NCBI RefSeq assembly: GCF_006542275.1
Contig: NZ_CP041217.1
Coordinates: 4,838,501-4,902,500 of the forward strand
Source of the DNA: Saccharibacillus brassicae
GTDB lineage: Bacteria > Bacillota > Bacilli > Paenibacillales > Paenibacillaceae
Direction: 5' to 3'
Length of the DNA: 64,000 bases
Position 1 is the first letter of the stretch. The number at the start of each line of letters is the position of its first letter. The notes below the pieces were generated by a model that saw only the letters and a list, made by a program, of their open reading frames with translations, searched no databases and was not told the DNA's origin. This document shows, piece after piece, positions 35,135 to 44,101 of the stretch. The position numbers and the translations under genes were made by a program.

Positions 35135-36439
35135 ATGACAAGATCAAAAACAGGGGGCGCGCTGCTGGCGGCGACCTTGGCGATCACGCTGCTGTCAGGC
35201 TGCGGAGGCGGCGGGTCTGCCGCTCCGGCGAAGAACGGGGACGCGCCGAAAGCAAACGAAACGGTGACGCTCGACGTTTGGGCGTCGCTGGACCCCAGCA
35301 CGGCTCAAGGCAAAGAAATTCAGGCGCAGGTCAAAACGTTCAACGAACAAAACAAAGACGTTCAGGTCAAGTTGCAGGTCATCTCGTACGACGCGATGCA
35401 CCAGAAGCTGATTGCCGCCGTGGCGGCGGGCGATGCGCCGGATCTCACCTGGGGCTTGGGCGAATGGTTTGGCGAACTCAATCAAATGAATGCGCTTCCG
35501 GATTTGACGTCCTACGTCGACCAATGGGCAGACAAAGACAAGCTCTATCCGAACGTAATGCAAGGTCTCAAAGTCGACGGAAAAATTAAAGCGCTTCCAA
35601 ATTATATCGGTATTCGGGCGCTGCTGTACCACGAGAAGATGCTCAAGGAAGCTGGCTATGACGCTCCTCCCAAAACGTGGGACGAGCTGATCGCGATGGG
35701 ACCGGCCATCAAAGCGAAATCGGGCAAAGACGCGTTCGGCATCGCCGGATCGGGCGTTCGCGCTCCGCAGGAACTGATGATGTATCTGGCGCAAAACGGC
35801 GTTGCCCTGGCAGAAGATCAGGGAGGCGGCAAATACAAAAACACGTGGGAACAAAATCCCGAGCAGCTGAAAAAAGCGGCCGAAGTGTTCCAATTTTACA
35901 AAGACCTGAACGATCAGGGCATCATCAATGCCAATGCCAAAACATGGGGATGGGAAGAAGAAGATCAGGGCTTCGTGCTTTCCCAGTATGCGATGGTCGT
36001 CAACGGTTCATGGATCGAAGGACGCACGTCCGAAAATCCGGAAGGCATGCAGGACGTCAAGATTGCCGCTCCTCCCTACAAGAAGACGCCGGCGACGTTT
36101 ATGGAAATCGCGCCGCTGTACCTGTTCAATTCCGAGCACCTCGACAGCACCTGGAAATTCGCTTCGTTCCTGATGAGCAAAGACTACCAGTCCAAAGTCA
36201 ATCCGTCTTCCGCTCCGCGCAGCGACGCGATCAGCGGCGCATGGGGCGAACAGTTCATGGCGCTGACTTCGCAGGGCGTCAATTTCCCTCCGGTATCGCT
36301 TGGCGGAATCACGCGGGCCATGGAAGATTCGTTGGCGCGCCTCATGCTCAAAGGCGACTCCACCGAAGCGACCGCCGTCTGGTTATCGCAATCCATCAAC
36401 GAAGCTTTGAAAGCAAGCGGACAGCTTAGCGAGTCATAA
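35135..36439 (+). CDS. Sugar-binding lipoprotein of the second glycan importer
   Basis: A 434-residue extracellular solute-binding protein, family 1. The signal peptide ends in LLSGC, giving lipid attachment at about Cys23, followed by a Gly-rich tether. The mature part starts with VTLDVWASLDPS and has the ligand-site segment DAPDLTWGLGEWFGELNQMNAL. It belongs to a three-gene importer with two permeases and lies 117 bases after the YesN gene, with ribosome-binding site AAAGGGGGA. The cargo is unknown; the alpha-galactosidase fragment downstream hints at alpha-galactosides. Confidence 0.93.
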   Translation: MTRSKTGGALLAATLAITLLSGCGGGGSAAPAKNGDAPKANETVTLDVWASLDPSTAQGKEIQAQVKTFNEQNKDVQVKLQVISYDAMHQKLIAAVAAGDAPDLTWGLGEWFGELNQMNALPDLTSYVDQWADKDKLYPNVMQGLKVDGKIKALPNYIGIRALLYHEKMLKEAGYDAPPKTWDELIAMGPAIKAKSGKDAFGIAGSGVRAPQELMMYLAQNGVALAEDQGGGKYKNTWEQNPEQLKKAAEVFQFYKDLNDQGIINANAKTWGWEEEDQGFVLSQYAMVVNGSWIEGRTSENPEGMQDVKIAAPPYKKTPATFMEIAPLYLFNSEHLDSTWKFASFLMSKDYQSKVNPSSAPRSDAISGAWGEQFMALTSQGVNFPPVSLGGITRAMEDSLARLMLKGDSTEATAVWLSQSINEALKASGQLSES

Positions 36440-36447
36440 CGCGGCAT

Positions 36448-36487
36448 AACGGGCGAACGACGATTCAAATCGCCCGTTTTGTTTTTT
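36448..36487 (+). terminator. Attenuating terminator between binding protein and permeases
   Basis: AACGGGCGA (36448-36456) pairs with TCGCCCGTT (36470-36478), followed by T residues broken by one G (36479-36487). A hairpin at this place lets the binding protein be made in excess over the permeases. Confidence 0.78.
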
Positions 36488-36517
36488 CTTAATCCAATCG
36501 TAAAAGTGGTGAATACA

Positions 36518-37405
36518 TTGACATTACGTGAGAAAAGATTGCGCCGGATCGCTTTATATTTTATCATTCCCGCCTCTTTGTTCTTCGTGGCGATGAACGC
36601 TTATCCGCTGCTCACCGTCATTCGGGACAGTTTTTATTTTAACAATATGCTCAATGCAAGCATGCAAGGATTCGCGGGCTTGCAAAACTACGCCTCCGTG
36701 CTGCAAAACGAAAACTTTCAGGCCGCGCTTCGCAACACCGTCGTATGGACGCTGCTGTCGGTAGCCGGCGAGTACGTGCTCGGCCTGATCTCGGCGTTGG
36801 CCTTGAATCAAAATATTCGTTTCAGAGCCGTGTTCCGCGGCATTGTCATCATCCCCTGGGTCGTGCCGATCGTGGTTGCCGGCATGACATGGAGCTGGAT
36901 GCTGGACCCGGACTTCGGCATCATCAACTATCTGCTCGTCAAAGTCGGCCTGCTGGAACAATCGTATTACTGGCTCGGCGAGATGGATACGGCGCTGCTG
37001 ACCGTCATCTTCGTCAATATTTGGCGCAGCTTCCCTTTCTTTACGATTAGCTTGCTGGCCGGCTTGCAGTCAGTATCGCGCGATACGCTGGAAGCGGCGG
37101 CGATCGACGGAGCGGGCGTGCGCAGACGCTTTTTCAGCATCGTGCTGCCGCAGCTCAAGACCGTATCGGTCACCATCGTGTTCGTTCACCTGATCTGGAC
37201 AGCGATCAACTTCGATTTCATCTGGGTCATGACCGAAGGCGGCCCGCTGTACGCGACGGAGACGCTTCCGATCCAGATTTACCGCTATGCCATGCAGGAC
37301 TACAATTTCGGCCAGGCGTCCGCTTTGGCTTCCATGATGCTTGGATTTATGATGATCGTGTTCCTGATTAACTTCATGAATACTTCCCGCAAAACGAAAC
37401 GCTGA
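36518..37405 (+). CDS. Sugar ABC transporter permease (first of pair)
   Basis: A 295-residue membrane protein with six predicted helices, MalF/UgpA type. The start codon is uncertain; I use the TTG at 36518, behind GTGGTGAATACA, since upstream codons overlap the terminator. The EAA loop is DTLEAAAIDGAGVRRRFFSIVLP. Segment ALNQNIRFRAVFRGIVIIPWVVPI is typical of the group. It pairs with the next gene's product in a sugar importer; the ATPase is not encoded here and is probably MsmX-like from elsewhere. Confidence 0.9.
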   Translation: MTLREKRLRRIALYFIIPASLFFVAMNAYPLLTVIRDSFYFNNMLNASMQGFAGLQNYASVLQNENFQAALRNTVVWTLLSVAGEYVLGLISALALNQNIRFRAVFRGIVIIPWVVPIVVAGMTWSWMLDPDFGIINYLLVKVGLLEQSYYWLGEMDTALLTVIFVNIWRSFPFFTISLLAGLQSVSRDTLEAAAIDGAGVRRRFFSIVLPQLKTVSVTIVFVHLIWTAINFDFIWVMTEGGPLYATETLPIQIYRYAMQDYNFGQASALASMMLGFMMIVFLINFMNTSRKTKR

Positions 37406-37430
37406 ACCGCAGGAAAGGAGAGGCCGCGCC

Positions 37431-38276
37431 ATGTTGATGGGTAAGAGCAAAAAAGCTTTTTTTCAAATCGTGACTTATGTCGTTCTGCTCGGGTTTGCTT
37501 TTTACAGCTTGTTTCCGTTTCTGTGGATGGTCTCCACTTCGTTCAAACCGGCGGCAGAGATCCGTTCGGTCACTCCAAGCTTTGTCGTCTCGCATCCGAC
37601 GCTGGAGCATTTCGTCAACGTGCTGACGCAGTCGAGCTTTTTGACCTTTTTCAAAAATAGCGTGTACGTAGCGGTCGCGGTGACGCTGCTGTCGCTGTTG
37701 ATTTCGGTGTTCGCCGGATACGCGCTGAGCCGGTTCACGCGGTTTCGCCTCGTCAAATCGTTCGGCGTGGCGATGCTGCTGTCGCAGATGATTCCGGGGG
37801 TGCTGCTGCTCATTCCGCTGTACCTGATCATGCAGCGCGTCGATTTGATCAACACGTATTCTTCGTTGATTCTGGCGTACACAACGTTTACGGTGCCGCT
37901 GTGCACGTTCATGCTAAAAGGGTTTTTCGATTCCGTACCGCTGGAAATGGAAGAATCGGCCGAACTGGACGGCTGCTCGCGGGTCGGCCTTATCTTCCGG
38001 ATCTTGCTGCCGGTCTCGCTGCCGAGTCTGGTAGCGGCCGCGATGTTCGCTTTTCTCAATGCGTGGAACGAATTCATGTTCGGCTTCGTGTTTATCAACG
38101 ACGAGGCGCATCGGACGCTAACGCCCGGAATCAACTTGTTCAAAGGGCTGTACCAGACCGATTGGGGCAGCCTGATGGCGTCCTCGGTGCTGAGCGTCAT
38201 TCCGGTGGTGCTCATGTTCTTGTTCATGCAGCGGTTCCTCGTGGAAGGAATGACGGCCGGTTCGGTCAAGGGTTGA
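37431..38276 (+). CDS. Sugar ABC transporter permease (second of pair)
   Basis: A 281-residue membrane protein with six predicted helices, MalG/UgpE type. The EAA loop is EMEESAELDGCSRVGLIFRILLP, and the C-terminus is FLVEGMTAGSVKG. It starts 26 bases after the first permease, with GGAAAGGAG ahead. The alternative ATG three codons on is also possible. The two permeases, binding protein and YesM/YesN form one uptake module. Confidence 0.9.
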   Translation: MLMGKSKKAFFQIVTYVVLLGFAFYSLFPFLWMVSTSFKPAAEIRSVTPSFVVSHPTLEHFVNVLTQSSFLTFFKNSVYVAVAVTLLSLLISVFAGYALSRFTRFRLVKSFGVAMLLSQMIPGVLLLIPLYLIMQRVDLINTYSSLILAYTTFTVPLCTFMLKGFFDSVPLEMEESAELDGCSRVGLIFRILLPVSLPSLVAAAMFAFLNAWNEFMFGFVFINDEAHRTLTPGINLFKGLYQTDWGSLMASSVLSVIPVVLMFLFMQRFLVEGMTAGSVKG

Positions 38277-38292
38277 TCTCAAGGAGGCACAC

Positions 38293-39186
38293 ATGACAAC
38301 GCAATCTTCATGGATCAAAATCGAAGAAAACGGACTGCACGTGCTGTTGGAAGTGACAGAGAGCGGGGACGTGCGTCTGCTGCATATGGGCCCCGACCGT
38401 GCCGAAGCAGCCCAATCGTGGCCCGAGAAGAAACGATCCAAGTTCAGACTGACGGAAATTCAGGCGAGCGGAGAAAATCACGACGATCATCACGGGTCGA
38501 AGCATACCGGTACGCTGCCCGCCAAACGGCTGACGTTCGGCCGGTTGGCCGATCGGCGGCATGCGCAGGGACGGCAGTTGACCGTGGAGCTGTCCGATCC
38601 GCTTACGCGGCTCGAAGTCCGCTGCCATCTTCAATTTTTCGACGGCCTGCCGGCGGTTCGCTGCTGGACCGAAATCTTCAACCCAAGCGATGCGGAGATC
38701 GGGCTGGAATACGTCTCTTCGTTTGCCTGCACGGGATTGTTGGACGACGATTCGGGCCGGCGCGAAGAAGTGGTCATGAATATGGTGAATACGCTGCTGC
38801 TTCGTATTCACCAAAGCGGCCATCTGGCGGAAATTTCGGACGATCGCTTCGAACTGATCCGCGAAGCGATCGCGTATTACAAAACGATCCGGCAAGATCT
38901 CAAACGCGGCCGTCCGTTCTGGCCGCTGGGTCTGCCGACGTTCGGCGACGGCTGGATGGCTTTCGGCATGCAGGGCGCCGAACGTACGTATCTGGCCGTG
39001 TGGCGAATGGGCGGAGCCGAGAGCATCGGCATTCCGCTGGAACGCTTCGGCGACAACGAGGTGAAGTTCCGGCAGGCGTATCCGAACGAGGCGGACAGCG
39101 CGGTAGAGTGGGACGCCGCCCTTCGGGAGCTGCGCGTCTCGCTGACTCATCCGGCCTCGGCCCGGTTATACGAACTGGATCTCTAA
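38293..39186 (+). CDS. GH36 alpha-galactosidase homologue lacking the catalytic barrel
   Basis: A 297-residue protein that is clearly related to GH36 but far shorter than the usual 690-740 residues. Residues 1-155 match the N-terminal beta-sandwich, with ASGENHDDHHGSKHTGTLPAK and LPAVRCWTEIFNP. From about residue 160 the sequence jumps to the C-terminal domain: NMVNTLLLRIHQSGHLAE, then YKTIRQDL, PFWPLGLP and YLAVWRM. The whole (beta/alpha)8 barrel of some 400 residues with both catalytic Asp residues is missing. The join near 38755-38779 is in frame with no stop. It may be a deletion relic, a sugar-binding protein, or an assembly error. It is the last gene of the operon. Confidence 0.82.
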   Translation: MTTQSSWIKIEENGLHVLLEVTESGDVRLLHMGPDRAEAAQSWPEKKRSKFRLTEIQASGENHDDHHGSKHTGTLPAKRLTFGRLADRRHAQGRQLTVELSDPLTRLEVRCHLQFFDGLPAVRCWTEIFNPSDAEIGLEYVSSFACTGLLDDDSGRREEVVMNMVNTLLLRIHQSGHLAEISDDRFELIREAIAYYKTIRQDLKRGRPFWPLGLPTFGDGWMAFGMQGAERTYLAVWRMGGAESIGIPLERFGDNEVKFRQAYPNEADSAVEWDAALRELRVSLTHPASARLYELDL

Positions 39187-39189
39187 ATA

Positions 39190-39240
39190 GGCAGCCCAAA
39201 AAGAAGCCTCATCCCTATGCAGGCTTCTTTTTGGGCTGCC
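39190..39240. terminator. Strong bidirectional terminator between convergent genes
   Basis: A 20-bp perfect stem (39190-39209 with 39221-39240) closes an 11-base loop; it contains A and T runs for both directions. It ends the alpha-galactosidase operon and the convergent AraC gene. Confidence 0.93.
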
Positions 39241-39247
39241 ACGCTCG

Positions 39248-40138
39248 TCAGGCCGGCAACGCCGGCGCCTGCTTGCGGTAATCCTGCGGCGTCTGCCCGA
39301 TCTGTTTGCGGAACACATGCGAGAAATAGCTGGAAGTCTGGAAGCCGCACGCCAGCGAGATTTCGGAGACGGGCCGGCTCGTCTCTTTGAGCATTTCGCA
39401 GCTTTTCCGAATGCGGTACCGGGTCAAGTAATGGTTCGGCGTCAGATGGACATGCCGTTTGAACAGTTCGCAGCAGCGGCTGCGGCATACGGAACCGGCG
39501 GCCGCGATCTCGTCGATCGTAAGCTTGGACTCGTAGCACTGGTGGATATAATCGGTCATGCGATGAATGATCGCCAACTGGTCGGCTTCGACCGGTTCGA
39601 CAGAGTTTTCCCGAATGCGGTCGGCCATGCAGGCACACAGGGAGACGGCCTGCGCCAGCAGATGCAGCAGATTGTCCGGAGCGCCGAGCATCGACTCGTG
39701 CATGCCGCCGAGCAGATTCAGCACGTTCTGCTGCCAGGGCACGTCGGGAGACAGGAACAGGAAATCTTCCGCCGTATGGCCGAATTTTTGGTCGAGATAG
39801 ACTTTGCCCGCGAACGTGTTCTCGCCGAGCAGCATCGGATGGACGGTCACGACGATGTATACGCAGTGTTCGCTGCCGGTCGAAGATCCGCGGTGCAGGC
39901 GCTTGCTGTTGACGAAGATGCCGTCTCCGCGGCCCAGATGGATCTCCCGGCCGTTCACGACATAGTCCATCGACCCTTCGAGAATCCTTACGAATTCCAG
40001 GTCCGTATGCCAATGGTAAGCGAAAGCGTTCGTATCGAAAAAGCGCAGCGAACCCCGATAGACGCAGATCGGAAAATCGGGCACGTTGTATTTCAGCCGT
40101 TCGGACAGGTCGGAAAACAGCTCAAGCCCTCCATACAT
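39248..40138 (-). CDS. AraC family transcriptional regulator with cupin domain
   Basis: A 296-residue regulator on the minus strand. I start it at the ATG at 40138, preceded by TTGGAGAG; an in-frame TTG five codons earlier sits on that same site. Residues 20-110 are a cupin-like sugar-binding domain (AYHWHTDLEFVRILEGSM, then IHLGRGDGIFVNSKRLHRG). The C-terminal 100 residues have two helix-turn-helix motifs (IDEIAAAGSVCRSRCCELFKRH and ISLACGFQTSSYFSHVFRK). It likely responds to a cytoplasmic sugar and controls the importer operon that it faces, or the receiver gene it diverges from. Confidence 0.92.
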   Translation of the reverse strand: MYGGLELFSDLSERLKYNVPDFPICVYRGSLRFFDTNAFAYHWHTDLEFVRILEGSMDYVVNGREIHLGRGDGIFVNSKRLHRGSSTGSEHCVYIVVTVHPMLLGENTFAGKVYLDQKFGHTAEDFLFLSPDVPWQQNVLNLLGGMHESMLGAPDNLLHLLAQAVSLCACMADRIRENSVEPVEADQLAIIHRMTDYIHQCYESKLTIDEIAAAGSVCRSRCCELFKRHVHLTPNHYLTRYRIRKSCEMLKETSRPVSEISLACGFQTSSYFSHVFRKQIGQTPQDYRKQAPALPA

Positions 40139-40273
40139 AAGGTCACTCTCCAAACTTTATACGATATTGATAGTATCATACCCGATTTTCGGAGCAAAAG
40201 AGAGCGTAATCTTATACAATTTTGATACATTAAATTTCAGGGCTGCTCATATCCCCTTAGGAGTGTGACCGAG
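40139..40273. promoter_or_regulatory. Divergent promoter region of AraC and receiver genes
   Basis: About 135 AT-rich bases separate the two divergent genes. GATATTGATAGTATC near 40169 has an imperfect GATA/TATC dyad that could be an operator. No clear promoter boxes are seen. Confidence 0.35.
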
Positions 40274-40684
40274 ATGAACGTTCTGATCATCGCCGACGAT
40301 CCTTATGTCAACGGGGCCATCGAAAAAGGAGTCCATCAATTCGATGCGGCGTGCACCATTTTTGAAGTATCTTCGCCGCAGGAAGCGTTGAATCTGATGC
40401 GCGCCGTGCCGATGCATATCGTGTTTTCGGAAATCGATATGCGTCAAATGAACGGCTTGACGTTTATCGAGCGGCACGGCAGTTTTTCTTCGAAAGCGAG
40501 CTGGGTCGTCATATCGGCCTGCAAAAATTTCCGCGATATTCAAAAAGCGATTCGTCTCGGCGCGGAAGATTATCTGCTCAAGCCGCTCGACGAGTCGGGC
40601 ATTTACGATCTGCTCAAACACCGGCTGATCCACAAATCAAATGCGTATGCGCACAGCGTCCATCCTTGCGCGTCTTGTACGTAG
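40274..40684 (+). CDS. Stand-alone receiver-domain protein with Glu at the phosphosite
   Basis: A 136-residue protein made only of a CheY-like receiver domain. The start at 40274 has TAGGAG 10 bases ahead. Where active regulators have Asp in the VVTDIRMPGMDG motif, this protein has Glu53 in VFSEIDMRQMNG; the Asp two places on is not at the same position. The conserved Lys of YLLKP and the Asp pair IADD are kept. Glu at this place often mimics the phosphorylated state, so it may be permanently active, though without an output domain. The C-terminal tail HSVHPCASC is unusual. Its resemblance to the receiver of YesN-type proteins suggests a truncated relative. Confidence 0.72.
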   Translation: MNVLIIADDPYVNGAIEKGVHQFDAACTIFEVSSPQEALNLMRAVPMHIVFSEIDMRQMNGLTFIERHGSFSSKASWVVISACKNFRDIQKAIRLGAEDYLLKPLDESGIYDLLKHRLIHKSNAYAHSVHPCASCT

Positions 40685-40715
40685 GCGCAAGGAATGGCCG
40701 GCGCCGTGGTCCGTT

Positions 40716-42098
40716 CTAGCGCTTCGCCGGCCGGGACGGTGTTTCTTCTTCTGCTTCTTTTTCTTCTTCTTCGGCCGCCTCCCGGCGGTCTTTTTGCCGA
40801 CTGCTGCGCGCGGATTCCAACGTCGTGCCCGGCGGAAAAGACAGGCCGCGGAACTTGGACACGCCGATACGCTGCGAAGGATAGATGCCGCCGTGTCCGG
40901 AAAAGGCGTAGCTGACGATGCAGGCGACAAACAGATAGATCGTCGCGTCCGCGCCGAACAGTTCGATGCCCATCAAGAAGCAGGCGATCGGCGTGTTCGT
41001 CGCTCCGCAGAAGACGGCGATGAAGCCGAGCGCCGCGAGAAACGGCGCATAGAGCTGAAGCAGTCCCGCCAGCGTATGCCCGAGCGTCGCGCCGATTGCG
41101 AACAAGGGCGTCACTTCGCCTCCCTGGAAGCCGGCGCCGAGACTGAGTGCCGTGAACACGAATTTGCCGAGAAAAGCAAGCGGGGACACGTCGCCGTGAT
41201 CGGCAAGCGAAGCCTGGATCAGCGGCAGGCCCAGTCCCAGATACTCCCGCGTGCCGAGCGCGTAGACGAGCCCGATCACGACCGTCCCGCCGACGGCGCT
41301 GCGCAGAACGGGGTTCTTCAGCAGGCGGGCAAAGCCTCGCTTGAGCGCGTGCGTGACTTCGCCGAACGCCCGGCCGATCAGGCCGAATACGATAGACGCC
41401 GCGACGACTTTCAGCAGCACGGAAGCGGACAGGTCGGGCACGGCGCCAAGCGAATAATGCGCATGCGTGACGCCCCACAGCGAGACGGTGACCAGATGGC
41501 CGGCGAAGCTGGCGACAAAAGCCGGCACGAGCGCTTCGTGGCGAATCAGTCCGATCGCAAGCACTTCCAGCCCGAACAGCGTCCCGGCCAGCGGCGTGCC
41601 GAAGATCGAGCCGAAGCCGCTGCTGATTCCGCAGATCAGCAGAAGGGTGCGGTCGGCGGAGCCGACCCGGAACAGCCGGCCGACCTCTTCGGCCAGGCTG
41701 CCGCCCATCTGCACCGCCGTTCCTTCCCGGCCGACGGACGCGCCGAGAAGATGCGAGAGCAGCGTGCCGAACAAGACGAGCGGCGCCATGCGCAGCGGAA
41801 TCGGATCGGGTCCGTTATCGTGGATACGATCCAGAATCAGGTTGTTGCCTCTGCCGCTGTCGCGGCCGTATTTCAGGTAGAGCCAGCTGACCAGCGCGCC
41901 GCCCGCGGGCAGCAGGAACAGCAGCCACGGATGGCCGAGCCGCAGTTCGGTCACCTGATCCAGGCTGGCGAGGAAAAAGGCGGACGCGCTGCCCGTCAAC
42001 AGCCCGACCGCGCTGCCCAGCACGATCCATTTCAATAAATCGGCCAGGCTGACGCCGAATCCGGTTCGGTTCGTTTGTTGTTTTTGCCGGAAATTCAT
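40716..42098 (-). CDS. CLC-family anion transporter
   Basis: A 460-residue membrane protein on the minus strand, started at the ATG at 42098 behind GAAAGGAC. It shows the CLC hallmarks: GREGTAVQMGG at the gating-glutamate site, where GREGP is usual, and GGEVTPLFAIGA, the GxFxP-type site. The GSGIP filter motif is replaced by GRGNNLIL. Loss of GSGIP and Thr after GREG are features that I recall for the fluoride-exporting CLC-F branch, so fluoride or chloride export are both possible; no fluoride riboswitch is visible upstream. The C-terminus ends in a charged Glu-rich tail. It converges with the receiver gene and is divergent from arsR. Confidence 0.85.
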   Translation of the reverse strand: MNFRQKQQTNRTGFGVSLADLLKWIVLGSAVGLLTGSASAFFLASLDQVTELRLGHPWLLFLLPAGGALVSWLYLKYGRDSGRGNNLILDRIHDNGPDPIPLRMAPLVLFGTLLSHLLGASVGREGTAVQMGGSLAEEVGRLFRVGSADRTLLLICGISSGFGSIFGTPLAGTLFGLEVLAIGLIRHEALVPAFVASFAGHLVTVSLWGVTHAHYSLGAVPDLSASVLLKVVAASIVFGLIGRAFGEVTHALKRGFARLLKNPVLRSAVGGTVVIGLVYALGTREYLGLGLPLIQASLADHGDVSPLAFLGKFVFTALSLGAGFQGGEVTPLFAIGATLGHTLAGLLQLYAPFLAALGFIAVFCGATNTPIACFLMGIELFGADATIYLFVACIVSYAFSGHGGIYPSQRIGVSKFRGLSFPPGTTLESARSSRQKDRREAAEEEEKEAEEETPSRPAKR

Positions 42099-42261
42099 CT
42101 GCACTGCGTCCTTTCGTCTCGATCTTGTACCGCGTTAGTGTACGGCGGAGGGGGGAGGCTGTCAATGACGCCAAGCCTGGAACTCGCCAAAGCCGGCCGG
42201 TTCGGGTAAAATGGCGGTAGAGAAACGCAAACGGCAAGCGACGGCGAAAGGAAGGATCGAC

Positions 42262-42585
42262 ATGTGGGTAGAAGAGATGGCGGAGAAATTGAAAGTGATG
42301 GGAGACAAGACCCGGCTGACTATTCTGATCCTGCTCCAGGAGCGGGAATGGTGCGTCTGCGACCTGGTCGACGTGCTGGAGATGAGCCAGCCCGCTGTCA
42401 GCCAGCATATGCGCAAGCTCAAGCTGCACGGCCTGGTGAGCGAAGCGCGGCGCGGGCAGTGGGTGCATTATTCGTTGAATGTGGCCGACAAGCCGTACGT
42501 GCAGAGCGTGCTGGATCAGGTGCCGCATACGGCCGAACTGCTGGCTGCTTTGCAAAAAGATCTATTGAAGTCGTGCTGCGACTAA
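42262..42585 (+). CDS. arsR: ArsR-family arsenic-responsive repressor
   Basis: A 107-residue winged-helix repressor, started at the ATG at 42262 behind AAAGGAAGG. KVMGDKTRLTILILLQEREWCVCDLVDVL has the Cys-x-Cys pair (WCVCD) in the DNA-binding helix region, where ArsR proteins bind As(III), and the DNA-recognition helix is MSQPAVSQHMRKLK. A CC pair at the C-terminus (KSCCD) could be a further ligand. It opens the arsenic operon, and the perfect palindrome just downstream is a candidate operator. Confidence 0.92.
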   Translation: MWVEEMAEKLKVMGDKTRLTILILLQEREWCVCDLVDVLEMSQPAVSQHMRKLKLHGLVSEARRGQWVHYSLNVADKPYVQSVLDQVPHTAELLAALQKDLLKSCCD

Positions 42586-42633
42586 CAGGGGCATCCTCGA
42601 TAAGAGTATGCCTGCTCGGTCATTCGTTATTGC

Positions 42634-42657
42634 GTATATAAGCATATGCTTATATAC
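42634..42657. promoter_or_regulatory. 24-bp perfect palindrome, candidate ArsR operator
   Basis: GTATATAAGCATATGCTTATATAC is a perfect inverted repeat that lies between arsR and arsB. Its dyad and AT content suit an ArsR-family operator. If ArsR binds it, arsB-arsC-arsN1 would be repressed until arsenite arrives. Confidence 0.7.
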
Positions 42658-42732
42658 TAATATCATGTCGCTTGAACGGACTGAAGCGAACAGGACTGCG
42701 CCTTTTTGGGCGGATAACGGAGGGGAACCGAT

Positions 42733-44028
42733 TTGTTTTTGACGATTGCGGCGAGTTTGATTTTTCTGGTGACGTTAACGCTGGTGATCTGGCAGCCAAA
42801 AGGGCTGTCGATCGGATGGCCGGCCTGCGGCGGGGCGCTTGCAGCCTTGCTGCTCGGCGTTGTTGATTTTCAGGATGTCCGGGACGTTACCCAGATCGTC
42901 TGGAACGCGACGCTAGCCTTTGTGGCGATTATTCTGATCTCCCTGATTCTCGATCGTATCGGATTTTTCGAATGGGCTGCGCTTCATATGGCGCGCGCCG
43001 CAGGCGGTAACGGGCTCCGAATGTTTATCTATATCAGCGTACTCGGTGCGCTGGTCGCCGCATTCTTCGCGAACGACGGTGCCGCGTTGATCTTGACCCC
43101 AATCGTACTCGCGATGGTAAGAGCGTTAAATCTGAACGAGAAGCAGATCTTCCCGTTTATTATCGCCAGCGGATTTATCGCCGATACGACGTCGCTTCCG
43201 CTCGTGGTCAGCAACCTGGTGAATATCGTCTCGGCGGATTACTTCGGGATTACATTTCTGGAATATGCGCAGCATATGATCGTGCCGAACTTCTTCGCTT
43301 TGGCGGCCAGTATCCTTGTGTTGTATCTGTTTTTCCGTAAAAGCATTCCAAAAACGTTCGATGCGAAGCAGCTCAAACGTCCGAGTGAAGCGGTTCTCGA
43401 TCCGAGAATGTTCAAGTGGTCGTGGCTGGTACTTGCTCTTCTGCTGATCGGCTACTTCGTCTGCGAGTTTTTCGAAATTCCGGTCTCGGTCGTGGCAGGC
43501 ATCATTGCGATTTTTTTCCTGCTGCTGGCTGTGAAAAGTCCGGTCGTGCCGGTTCCGCAGGTGGTCAAAGGCGCGCCGTGGTCAATCGTCTTTTTCTCCA
43601 TCGGGATGTACGTGGTCGTCTACGGACTGCGTAACGCCGGACTTACGGATACGCTCGCTGGAGTCATTCAGGGGCTGGCCGACGAAGGGCTGTTTATCGC
43701 CACGATCGGGATGGGCTTCCTGGCCGCCGTATTGTCTTCCGTCATGAACAACATGCCGACCGTGCTGATCGACGCGCTGGCGATCGACGCCACGACGACA
43801 TCGGAGAGTATCCGTGAAGCACTGGTCTACGCCAACGTCATCGGAGCCGATCTGGGTCCTAAGATTACGCCGATCGGCTCGCTCGCGACGCTGCTGTGGC
43901 TGCATGTACTGAGTACGAAAGGGATCAAAATTCCGTGGGGCGTGTACTTTAAGACCGGTATTATCCTTACGGTACCGACGCTGTTTATTACGCTGGTCGG
44001 TCTGTATTTGTGGCTGTTGGTCGTATAA
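42733..44028 (+). CDS. arsB: ArsB arsenite efflux pump
   Basis: A 431-residue membrane transporter with a TTG start 8 bases after GGAGGGG. Helix-rich sequence with the conserved ArsB segments [37 protein letters not shown] and [14 protein letters not shown], including the Asn-Asp and the Pro-rich pore regions. ArsB removes arsenite or antimonite, driven by the membrane potential. It is the second gene of arsR-arsB-arsC-arsN1. Confidence 0.95.
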   Translation: MFLTIAASLIFLVTLTLVIWQPKGLSIGWPACGGALAALLLGVVDFQDVRDVTQIVWNATLAFVAIILISLILDRIGFFEWAALHMARAAGGNGLRMFIYISVLGALVAAFFANDGAALILTPIVLAMVRALNLNEKQIFPFIIASGFIADTTSLPLVVSNLVNIVSADYFGITFLEYAQHMIVPNFFALAASILVLYLFFRKSIPKTFDAKQLKRPSEAVLDPRMFKWSWLVLALLLIGYFVCEFFEIPVSVVAGIIAIFFLLLAVKSPVVPVPQVVKGAPWSIVFFSIGMYVVVYGLRNAGLTDTLAGVIQGLADEGLFIATIGMGFLAAVLSSVMNNMPTVLIDALAIDATTTSESIREALVYANVIGADLGPKITPIGSLATLLWLHVLSTKGIKIPWGVYFKTGIILTVPTLFITLVGLYLWLLVV

Positions 44029-44101
44029 TCGCAATTAGCTAACCGGCATGGCATATTAACGACTAGATCCGGCTTGGACCGGACAAAGGAGAGACTTACC
44101 C

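Noticed and set aside
42099-42261. Fluoride riboswitch upstream of the CLC transporter
   Set aside because: Reading the minus strand I found no match to the conserved fluoride-riboswitch pattern, so the CLC-F suggestion rests on protein motifs only.
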